From positions 8,355,144 to 8,419,143 of the forward strand of contig CM040764.1 in the NCBI GenBank assembly GCA_022829145.1: 64,000 bases of DNA. Direction: 5' to 3'. Origin of the DNA: Albula goreensis. Its lineage: Eukaryota; Chordata; Actinopteri; Albuliformes; Albulidae. A program made the position numbers and the translations under genes. The notes under the pieces were generated by a model, which saw nothing but the letters and a program-made list of their open reading frames with translations, had not been told where the DNA came from and did no database searches. Shown piece by piece: positions 46,931-57,180 of the stretch. Position 1 is the stretch's first letter. Each line of letters begins with the position of its first letter.

Positions 46931-49900
46931 AATTATCACTCTGTTCTCCCAAATTTCTCAACCCTGAAGGAGAGTAGGGGTAAAATGGGCCATGGAAATG
47001 TGTCAGGCCTCTCTAAGACATTCTGCTAAACCAATGATATTGAGTGCATATGTTTGTCTTCTTGCATTACTGAATCCAGAGCAAGTCTGTTAGCAATACA
47101 ACATATTTGAATGAATCACATTTGTTTTTGGAAACAATTTCAATGTTTAATTTAACTGAGGGGGAACCACACAAAATGAAGTGATGAATGTTAAACCATG
47201 AATCATGGGGTATGCCATTTCCAGTGGGGGAGAGTTTCAAGTTTCATATGCAAGAACACCCATGTTTTGGAACCTGCTGACAAAATAGACAAACACTAAG
47301 CAGCATTGGCTATGTGGGCATACAAGTGTTTGAGAAAAATTGTCTGCACCCTCTTATGTAGAGTTGGTGATCTTGGTCAGTGAGGTCTTCATTCCAGTGA
47401 AATGTGTAGTTTCAAAATATCCCACTTGGGAAAGACAGACAATTCATTAGTTCTGCAATCATTTACATTTAATATGAAAGTACAACAAATTCTGAAACTT
47501 GTTTGGCAACCTTCACAGATCTCTTGCAAAACTCCAATTGAAGGGACTCTCAAACAGGACTTCCATCCCTTTGCTGTGCCCTCTACCTCACATGCAAATG
47601 AGTACATGAAAATGGTCCTTAAAAATTGGAAAGCACTAAGAAGGGTTAAGCTGAATGAATGGAGTTTGCACAGGCAAGAAACTGATGTCTTTGCTTGTCA
47701 GTTGAAGGGAACATTTCATTAAGACAATTGTACCATGTTGGGGGGGGTGAAGGGTTTTGAGAGGCCATTATCTGAAAAGGGGACATGTTAGCAATGTTGG
47801 AGATGCGGCAACCCATACAAGACATTTGTTGAATGTGCCAGAGGACCAAATACCCTTGTTAAGCAGAGCTCATTTTGTGAGGCAAACATGACATGGGATT
47901 TGAAATAGGAATTCAAATGTTAACACAGGAAAATCAAACATTCTCCGCTGCGGCAGCCAGGAAAACTGCTCGGCAGCCCGAGTCTCATCACCTCGTTTGT
48001 GCCAATAATGTTGGGTAGGAGGCAAGTGGCACATGGTGCGCTATGGTGAGCTGCGTGAATCCAGTGAAGAACGTGCTCCTCCTCAGTGCCCCAGTACCAT
48101 GGTTTCAGATCTAGCGTGGCCATCTTGAAACAGCAGCAAGTTCTGGTTTGGTATCCCGATGGCTCCTCTGTGTCCAGCCGAGGGGAACAAAAGGCAACGA
48201 AACCAAAAATGAACCAAACGGCATCTCAGAAGATGAATCATCATTTAGGAAGCACATACCCGCAGCTCGTCTGGTTTACTCATGTTCCGCGAAATTCACA
48301 GCATGGCGGCCTGAAAACAAGGCCAGGTTATTAAACCACATGGGTTGAGTGTAACCTCATCAGGAAGCAGTCAGTGTTTGAACATGCAATGCCTTCAGAC
48401 ATAAAGGACCAATGTCAAGTTTCACATGGCAAAATGAAAGCATTACACCACAATGTCACAAGCTGTAGAAATATTCCCTTTCCCTTACCTTCACTCCAAA
48501 CACCACATTGAAACTGAAGGGTTGCAGTCATCAAGTTACATTTTAGAGCATGCGAGAATAAAATGGACCATGAATGGTATTTCAAAAGTGGTTCTCTTCA
48601 GCTTTCCCCATACACACACCTTCCCCAAACACTGCAGACTGGAGTACGCTCAAACCTGGTATGCCCCCGAATTAGACTTATATATACTCAGCAGCGGCTG
48701 TATTGAGGCCTGTCACACCCCTAATCAGACCTTATATAGACTCAGCAGCTGGCTCAAATTGAGCCTGTCACAAATTAAATTGTTAAATGAGGTCCAGGTG
48801 TTGAGCAAGCCCATGTGATCGTTAGTGGATTTGGTTGTCTTGGTTCCTCTGTGGTAGTGCCAAAGTTATTGTGTCAAAGTTTCTATGGAGTAGTGGACTA
48901 AAGCATGTGGTCCTTCCTTGGTGGTCACAGGTTCAAGGCTGTGTTTCTTCTTTTTTGTGTTACTTCATCTGTAAAGTAAATGTCAAGTCCCCTACAAGAA
49001 AAGTGGGTGAGCGTGATGGATCCTGTGGTGCTGGAGACTGGTCCACCCTTCACACTGATGTAGGTGAGGAAGGTGGTCTTGAATCTGAGCAGCAGGCCTG
49101 ATCAACTACCTCTGTAAGAGGAATGAGAATGGGGGGGGGCTCATCCCCCCGGAGGTTTCGGAAGGTAAAATGGGGGGGTTATGCAGCTGCAAGCCACACC
49201 TGGCTGAAATTTTACATCATGTGATGGATGCATCCACATTTTGAGTATGAGGAACTTGGCCACCTTCTGCCAGAACCCCTCTCCATTTTACTGCCATGCT
49301 TCAATTTCATACATGTGCACACATCAGCAGACACTTAAATGCACAATTCTATATATGGTGGTTTTGGATGTCTTGGTGCTGAAGGGGGCAACCCATACCC
49401 ACAGAGAGAGAGACAAAATGGTCACTTGATAACACACACACATGACCCCAGTCTTTCACCCAAAACTGAAAGTCAGTGTAAAGGAGATGTAGGAAACAGA
49501 AATACACACTGGGGATTTCACTCTCACTCCTGAGGCATGAGATGGGTTTCCACCACTCCCTTGCCCCTAATTAATGTGTATTTTAAGAGGCCGTTCTGGT
49601 GAACTTTACCTGCCGGGAGCAATATCCCGAGACTACAAAATTCATTTATTTTGTAGAAGTATAATTTGAAAGATCGGGCCTACCTTTGAACATAAAACAG
49701 GCAGATGTATTCAAAAGGATGCATGTTGTGATACTAGTTAAATACAGTCATAGAAATAATGAAGCCAAGCCAACCTGGATGTAGTAACCTCATAGACACC
49801 TTAGGGGTCAGTATGTCTTGGGTGTAATTCACTGCCAGACACACTAGGTGGCAGTATATTTTTTAATAAATTGATGACCATTAGCAATCAATATTGGTGT

Positions 49901-50394
49901 CAAGGATTAAGCTAATGCTAACAAAAAGAAATGGAGGAGGGCCTAAGGTGCTCCTCCTTGGGCAGGCCTTAGATAAGCAGGGGAAGGCCTAAAGTAAGAA
50001 AAAGAATAAAAAAAAACAAGGGGAGATGGACCCCTCAGAGGGAATGGGGGATTGCCTGGGTGAACCTTTGCTGCTCTGCACAGACCAGCCCGGCTTATTG
50101 TGTAATGCTTCCAGGTAATACACAATTAACCATTTTGCATCAGACTCAGTAGATTTTGTGTTTTTTTGCCTGTATAAGAAGTTGTGTAGCCCCTAGGAGC
50201 ATTAAAGTGTGGTGAGGGCCCCCAGCTGACTGGCCCTGGCCGGAGCGGTCTTTCCTCCACAATTTGATCAACAGTCTCACTTTTAAAACTTTACTCATCG
50301 AGTGTTGGACCTCATTTCCGTACCAATTTTAGATCCTGCGTCGTCTTTTTTCCACATCGGACTTCTTTATCACATCGGAGATGCGGACACATTG
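46931..50394 (+). repeat. Segmental duplication, + strand, 13.7-kb spaced copy 1
   Basis: Matches 60633-64000 at an offset of about 13.70 kb, with very few differences by eye. The first ~1.1 kb also matches 24142-25225 inverted. No gene was recognised in it. Features inside are a SINE (about 48840-49210), a 190-bp part (about 49440-49630) that recurs inverted at 56920-57110, and the motif CACTAGGTGGCAG at about 49843. Confidence 0.9.
48840..49210 (+). mobile_element. tRNA-derived SINE-like element
   Basis: A B-box-like GGTTCAAGGC (48930-48939) lies about 40 bases after TAGTGGACTAAAGCATG, a weak A-box region. The distal part, CCGGAGGTTTCGGAAG with GGGGGTTATGC, is shared with the SINE at 18490. 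A second copy lies in the duplicated block at about 62545-62945. Confidence 0.6.
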
Positions 50395-51012
50395 CAAATA
50401 AGAGTTTTTGAGATGTTTAATAATTTGATTTACTCTAATTCAAAGTGTTATTGAGGTGCTGTCCTGAAGCTGACTGATGGTGGTGTTGTTGTGTTCAGTG
50501 AGCTTCAGGACCAGCTGGCTGAGGAGACTCTTTTCTATGTTCTGTTCTTGATACAGCAGGGCTTTATGGTGAAGTGTGTTTGCATGACTATTTTTTAAAT
50601 GGGCCCAAGATTTGAATGCCCATTTTTGTATATCAATAATAAATGGATAAAATCCTAATTTTGCTCTGCATGCATTGTTTAGAGTTTTTCTTTGTAATTT
50701 TAAAACATTTTTACAAAATTCTGCATGCAGGGATTCTATTGGATTTCTTTCCCATTTGGTGTCATTTTGTTTGATAATGGAGCCCCACACTTCACTACCA
50801 TAAAGAGCAATTGATTTAATTATACTTTCAAACATTTTAATCCAGATTTGAATAGGTGGGTTTAAATTGTAGAGCCTTCTCTTTATGGTGTAAAAAGCCC
50901 TGCATGCCTTCTCCTTCAATGCATTCACTGGCAGGACAAACTTCCCTGACGCACTGATAATTAGACCCAAGTAAGAGTAATTAATAATTAATGATTCAGG
51001 TGTGAGTAATTA
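50395..51012 (-). mobile_element. LINE ORF2 C-terminal fragment, inverted (TGA subtype)
   Basis: On the minus strand 50970-50440 is open for 176 codons, equivalent to unit 3, with VLPVNALKEK in place of VLAVNALKEK and IIKSIALYG in place of IIKPIALYG, ending in the same TGA. It stops about 45 bases past the TGA, where unrelated sequence begins. Confidence 0.9.
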
Positions 51013-51310
51013 ATCTCTCTCTCCCTCGCTCCCCTCTCTCCCTCTCACTCGCCCTCTCTCTCTTGCTCTCTCTCTTGCTCTCCCTCTCTCTCTTCTCTTT
51101 CTCGCTCGCCCTCTCTCTCTTGCTCTCTTTCTGTCTCACTCGCCCTCTCTCCCTCTCACTCGCCCCTCTCTCTCTTCTCTCTGTCTCTGTCTCTGTCTTG
51201 CTTTCTCTCTCTCCTCCCTCGCTCTCTCTCTCCCTCTTGCCTGCCCTGTCTCTCTTACTCTCTCTTTCCCGCTTTCCCTCTCGCTTGCCCTCTCCCTCTC
51301 CCTTGCTCTC
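51013..51310. repeat. CT-rich tract (GA on minus strand)
   Basis: About 298 bases. It links two inverted LINE pieces exactly as the GA tracts link the + strand units. Confidence 0.95.
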
Positions 51311-51468
51311 TCAATTTTAATTTCAATTTCAATTTGCTTTATTGGCAGGACAACAAAAGTCACATTGCCAAAGCAACATACAAAATCTCATAAACAACAT
51401 ATTAACAATAATGGAAAGTGTAATTTACAATGCTTAAAATAACTAAACATAACAAAGACAAGGAAAAA

Positions 51469-51499
<31 letters not shown>

Positions 51500-52141
51500 A
51501 TATACATACACACATACATGTATTCATATACCTGCACATACATATATACACATATACATATATGCATACTTATATTTCTTTTAATTTTTTTTATTTTCTC
51601 TTTGTTTATATAGAGATTGTTCTTTTCCTGTCCCTTATTTTATGGCAGATGGCTACATATTTGGCTGCTTGTTGTGCTGTATGCCCTTCTCCTAGAATTA
51701 TTGATCATTTTTCAAATTACATTTTTAAAGAATATTTCTCTTTCTTTATCGTAATTTGTGCAATATAAAAGAAAGTGAATCTCTGTTTCTACCTCTTTGG
51801 TCTTACATTGCTCACACAGCCTGTCCTTTCTGGCCAGCCCGGTTTGTCTGTGTCGGCCCTTTTCAATGGCCAGGCTGGGGTCACTGACACAATATTTTGC
51901 CAGGATCTCTGTTTGTTTTGTATTTTTCACATTTACTAGATATTCTGCCAATTCATATTTTCTATTTTGCAGTTTATTCTGTTTTGAGATTTTGTGATTG
52001 TGTCCCAATGGTCCAAATAAGAGTTTTTGAGATGTTTGATAATTCGGTTAACTCTAATTCTAAGTGTTATTGAGGTACTGTCCTGAAGTTGACTGATGGT
52101 GGTTTTGTTGTGTTCAGTGAGCTTCAGGATCAGCTGGCTGA
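51311..52141 (-). mobile_element. LINE 3' part, inverted (AGA subtype)
   Basis: On the minus strand it runs from SQLILKLTEH (52140) through TLRIRVNRI, with AGA in place of TGA, to the Cys/His motif (about 51830-51770), the TG/TA-rich 3' UTR, a TTTA run (51468-51501) and the AATAAAG terminus near 51345. A deletion near 51965 (NRINC joined to KIENMN) shifts the frame. Confidence 0.85.
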
Positions 52142-52275
52142 TCTCTCTCTCCCCCTCGCTCACTCTCTCTCCCTCTCTCTCTGTCTCTCCCTCTTGCTCG
52201 TACGCCCTCTCTCTCTTGCTGTCTCTCTCCCTTGCTCTCTCTCTCTCTCTCCCTCTCTGGCTCGTCCTCTCTCTT
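52142..52275. repeat. CT-rich tract
   Basis: About 134 bases at the truncated 5' side of the inverted LINE piece. Confidence 0.9.
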
Positions 52276-53319
52276 TGTGCTGCATTGGCATCAGCCATCA
52301 TGGCATCAACCTGTATGTATCAAAAAACTGAAACAGTATTTCTATTACTTTAATATTTTCTTTTGAGTCTTAGATTTTCTCATTTGTATCAGTGTGTGAA
52401 AATTGTTTGAGCACAGTAGAGAGCAAGAGAGAGAGAGACGGCAAGTGAGGGGGAGAGCAAGAGAGAGAGAGAGACCAACTTGTTGCTAGGGAATCAACGC
52501 TGCATCGTCTGCCACTGTACATTTTCCCAGAGTTTCATCCTACGCCATGTACGGGTATATCTGGACCAGGAGTTGGACTGGGTTTAACGGAAACATCCCC
52601 AGCCTAGTTAAATGACTTATCAGCATCTTAGTTAGGGGATCAATTGAAATCAATGGAGGGGGCATTAAAATCAGCAGATAACTGACCTCTCTGTGTTTTA
52701 TTCTTAACGGCTGCTACACTCATTTGAATGCAAGAATTCGAGCGCTCGAGCCGAACGCCTCCTCGCTGGAAGCCGAGAGGAAATGGACGAGCGGGTGAAC
52801 GCAAAATATTCTGGAGGTTTCTAGAAATATAGAACTGAATAACAGTGTGTCAGAAGGGGAGGACGGCGAAGTCAGCGGTTTTAAAATTAAGGTAAGACGG
52901 GGGCTGAAAATACATTTTAAAAATGTTTCCCTAACTTTTCGGCTTCTCAACGCGCTTCATGAGCAGGGATCCGCCCCCTTAAAAAGTTAGTCCACAATGA
53001 ATTCAAATGTAAATGTGCTGAGACCTACAAGACTATATGTATCCTAAAATGTCGGTGTATAATGTATAGCTCACAATGTGCGGTGTTTATTGCAGTTTCT
53101 CAGTTAACTGGTGTGAATGTACCCCTATCAATGAGACGACCACATTCTGCCCACACAAATTTCCCACATGGTTATTTTCAACCGACTTAAACGCTTTTCA
53201 GTCGAAATCTTGATGTATTTCCATGGGCACTGCTTGTGAATAGGGAGAAGACCAGCAACTGATATGCTACAATTTGCCGTGACAGTAATTAGGTGCAGCT
53301 GTATTCAATTTCAGTTCAG
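52276..53319. other. Single-copy spacer with CpG-rich first-exon-like patch
   Basis: Not duplicated elsewhere in the window. A short GA patch lies at about 52420-52475. Around 52730-52980 CpG is more frequent than in the surroundings, including the palindrome CGAGCGCTCG. A strong donor-like AAG/GTAAGACGG occurs at about 52890. An ATG at 52782 opens only about 13 codons. This might be a promoter and first exon, but nothing more supports a gene. Confidence 0.3.
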
Positions 53320-53618
53320 TAACGCTTTATTGGCATGGCTGCATACAAGCAATGTTGTCAAAGCAAAAACAATGACAAGGTTGAGTCACACATTACAAAC
53401 GTACTGTAGCTGTGTCTGTTGTCCACTAGATGGAGGTATTGGTTCAAAAAATAACATGAAAGCCTCCTTGGCTCAAGAAATGTATTTTACAATACACTAT
53501 AATATAGTCTAGCAATTGGAATTGTATACTATGTCTGTTTTCCGGTTTTCATGTATGGGCATGCGTGTATGTATGAATGTGTGTGAGTACGAGTATATGT
53601 GTGCAAGTGTTTGAATTT

Positions 53619-53620
<2 letters not shown>
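53320..53620 (+). repeat. Segmental duplication, partial copy
   Basis: 53390-53620 is the reverse complement of about 29165-29400, including the CCATCTAGTGG-type CTCF-like core (in reverse as CCACTAGATGG). The start (about 53320-53345) resembles a LINE 3' terminus on the minus strand (TTTATTGGCATG). Confidence 0.75.

Positions 53621-53715
<95 letters not shown>
53621..53715. repeat. (GT)n microsatellite, about 47 units
   Basis: Ninety-five bases of uninterrupted GT, the longest pure dinucleotide run in the window. The inverted counterpart at 29127-29151 has only about 12 units. Confidence 0.98.
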
Positions 53716-53716
<1 letters not shown>

Positions 53717-54167
53717 TAGATAAATGAAAACTCTTCCTGCCTTCCTCACTGCTCCCCCTCTCTTCCTGTCTCCCTCCATCCTGACCTGTGCATGTTTCCC
53801 AGCAGGCATTAGGGCCCGGGGACATTCACCACCAGGTCACAGAGTCCGATTCTGTAGGCTGGTTTGGTTTGGGCAAGGTCAGATGTTCAAATTCCATTTA
53901 TAAGACAGTAACAAACTTGGCTAAATTAATCTCAGTTTGGGATGAGAGAGGGAGGTTGCTATTTCCTGTGGATTTGGAGAGGGCTTTGATCTTAAATTTT
54001 GAAGAGCTACTGGCTGTTTCAGACTTGACAGAGTGTATGGATTTGAGTTTGTGATTTTACTAATGTGTTTATTATGTGATTTCCTTTTTTGAAATTTGAA
54101 AATGGAATGGTGCCAGTCAGGGCTATTTTCAAGTTAAAATTCTTTCATGCACACACATATAGTACCT
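53716..54167. other. Gene-free spacer
   Basis: No gene was recognised. ATGTTCAAATTCC near 53884 resembles a degenerate tRNA B box, but no A box or SINE body accompanies it. Confidence 0.4.
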
Positions 54168-56075
54168 GTACCCATTAAGCCCATGTGCCGTTTAAGCCCA
54201 CTTTCAACTTTGAAGTCAAATAAGAAAAAGAAGAATATTTTGCACCACTCATTATTTTGAACAATGCAGCAATTTGTTACTTCCATTCCATTTTTTATTG
54301 CACACCAATCTCTCTTTCCCATGTTGAGTTAGCCCTGCCCGTGTGCATGCAGTCTCAGGGGACCTCACACAAAGTCACCAAAAACTTCAGATAGCATCAC
54401 TTTTCTGCTATTTTCAGCCACTTCTTCAATAAGTACATTCACATTATGTAAAATGAGAGATTAATGTTTTGATTTTTGTGTATTAAGAAATGGTACTTTG
54501 TCAGTTTATGCTCTTTTCCTTCATATAGAAAGATGGGTATTATGAGCTGGTGCACAGAACTACCCTCAGGTTCAAACCATTAGCTTCATTGAGAGATACA
54601 CTGCCAAAGAATTAAGCATGTCAAGTATGTATACACTGAATGTTTTCTGATTCATTTTACATTAGTCTACAAATAAATACATGATGCATTTTTTGGAGAG
54701 CTGAATATTTTCAAAAATTAGCTTTTTTTTTTTTTTTAGGTGGGCTTAAACAGACACTTCAAAAAGCATGCAAACTAGAGCCAACACAAGCTAACTTTGA
54801 ATGAGAATAACTTATTATTTCTGTATGTGGGCAAAATAATAATTAATGTGGTGATTAGTCCCCATTATATTTTGGTCCTTGCATGATTTTGTAAATATAT
54901 CTTTCATTTAAAAAGGAACATATTGTCTTTTTTCACCATTAGTCACTGTGGAACCATTTAAGCCCAGTATGCTCCATTTAAGCCCACCTCAATGTGTTTC
55001 AATGAGGAGTTCCTCTAATTATGAGCTTTGATCAATTTTCACTGTACTGTTGTCTGAAAGTGTTTGATAATAACAATTCTTTATATTCTATATTTAGATA
55101 GGCCTACATACATTACAGACTACACTCTGTTCAGAACTATTATGTTGAATATAGGCAATCTATCACCATTTGTTTTCAGTGACATCATCATTTGTTTTCA
55201 GTGACAAAAATGACAACAAAAAGAAAAAATCTACAGCACCTGTCCAAAAATCGTACAGGCATTTCGCCTTTACCATGAGGGCACAATTCATTCTACCTTT
55301 GCGGGAGAAGGTTGAAGAAGGAAAATGTGCTCAAGGCCTCCACAGGGCTTAGTCCATGCTAACCCCTCTGGCACATGAGACTTTTACCCCCTCCAGCACT
55401 TTAACACCCTCGTCCTGAAAAATGCACTTTGTGTTGTAAGTTGCTCTGGATAAGAGTGTCTGCTAAATGCCTGTGATGTAATGTAAAAGGTGTTGAACGC
55501 AGCTTCATCCTTTGCCAGGCTAACCTGGAGGGTGCTGGCCCTTTTTATCTCACCGATCATAAGGAAATAGGGACCCTCCACAAAACAAACTAAAAGCAAT
55601 GAAATCAGCTAACTAATACAGTTATTGCATGGAATGGATTTACAATCTATCCCTTGTTCATGAGTTGTTCTGCATTAAATGTGTTTTAGATGTTGAGGGT
55701 TGTTGGTTCAGGTGGTGGAAGAGAGAGAGAGCCAACAAGCATTAATAAAAGGAGAGGGGTGTTTTTTTTTTTTTTTAATACTTAACATGTTACTGAATAA
55801 ATATGTTGGTGTTTTTAATTCTTTGACAGCAATAATTTTTTTATATTTGTCAATAAATCATGATGTGGGCTTATTTGGAACTCACATGGGCTTAAATGGT
55901 GCCACAGTACCAGTCAAGTCCATGCCAGACTTTTGACTTGTTTCTAAAATTATACATGAACTAATGAATACATGTTCAAAAGAGAGATTAATCTGCCCAA
56001 CAGATATCCCTTATAAATCAGGTCAATATCTATGAAAAATACCTGAAAACAGGTTTTGGTGGGCTTCATGGGTAC
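54168..56075. mobile_element. Possible DNA transposon with TTTAAGCCCA motifs
   Basis: The ends are inverted: GTACCCATTAAGCCCA (54168-54183) and TGGGCTTCATGGGTAC (56060-56075) match at 15 of 16 positions. TTTAAGCCCA or near variants also lie at 54191 and, in the same or opposite direction, at 54741, 54957, 54977, 55866 and 55887. Such repeated subterminal motifs are typical of transposase binding sites. No transposase frame is visible in the 1.9 kb, so it would be non-autonomous. No clear target-site duplication was found. It may be a composite of two elements. Confidence 0.4.
55424..55488 (+). mobile_element. Teleost SINE/LINE 3' tail
   Basis: The sequence GTAAGTTGCTCTGGATAAGA, then GTGTCTGCTAAATGCCTG, then ATGTAATGTAA is the widespread teleost retroposon tail (consensus GTAAGTCGCTTTGGATAAAA, GCGTCTGCTAAATG). 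Only the tail is recognised; a tRNA head was not found upstream. It lies inside the possible transposon. Confidence 0.75.
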
Positions 56076-56572
56076 ACTTACCCTAAATTGTAGGGAAAAG
56101 AAAATACGTACAGCTTTCAACACCCATGTGCCAGAAATTAACCTTCCCCACTAAAGTACATTTTTTTTTATTTCTGTCTGTCACTGGAAAATGTATGTTT
56201 TATAGGCATAACATATACACACAAAGTTAATATAAAATAACATTGATGATTAATGAAATATTTAGTCTGGCTTGTATCATTTCCCCTCTCTGTGGATGTT
56301 TGTGTACAAAGTTAAGTGTCCCTTCTCCTCTGGCCAGATTTCAGGTTTGCTGTGTGATGTTGGTTGCTGGGAGAGAAGCTGTATAAGTGATGCATGTAGT
56401 GGATCAGGTGATTTATGTCTGAGAGGTTCCAGCCAATGGTGGCTCAGATTGACAAATTATGAAAAAAAAAAAAAAGATTGCAGAACCAGAGAGAAATTAC
56501 GCATGTTAAAGTGCTCTGTCAGGAGCATAATGATACTGTCCCCCATGCATGTCTGTAAACTGTACAATAGTC

Positions 56573-56613
<41 letters not shown>

Positions 56614-56919
56614 GTGACAGTACCCAAAAGTAAAATTACTGCATGGATGTGTGGAGTAGTGAGACCTTACAGAGACTGTAACAGCCCAGAACTTAAAACT
56701 GCCTTTCAAAAGCACACATTTTTGTAAGGAAAAATGGCTTGTAAGGACAATCCATTGAAGCAGCTGGATATTTACTGAAGTAATTCAGGTTCAGTGCTAT
56801 GCACAAGGGTACACCCTGGGGAGCGATGCTGCAGATGTGTACCTGAGTTACAAGCTGGGTTCCCTCTTCACTGTACTGTACTACTGCGGTTATCTATGCT
56901 CTACCCGTGCACGGCAGTC
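56076..56919. other. Gene-free spacer
   Basis: No gene was recognised. It contains a poly-A run (about 56461-56474) and a CA microsatellite (56575-56610). The open frame at 56272-56727 runs through the microsatellite and has no recognisable domain. Confidence 0.45.
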
Positions 56920-57104
56920 TCTGGGAATTACCCCTGGCAGGCCGAGTTCACCAGAACGGCCTCTCTAAATGCACGATGATTAGGGGTAAGGGAGTGGTGT
57001 AAACCCATCTCATGCCTCAGTGTGAGAGTGAAATCCCCAGTGTGTATTTCTGTTTCCTACATCTCCTTTACACTGAGTTTGAGTTTTGGGTGGATGACTG
57101 GAGT

Positions 57105-57180
<76 letters not shown>

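Noticed and set aside
53529..53825. Thr/His repeat frame
   Set aside because: Translation of the (GT)n microsatellite.
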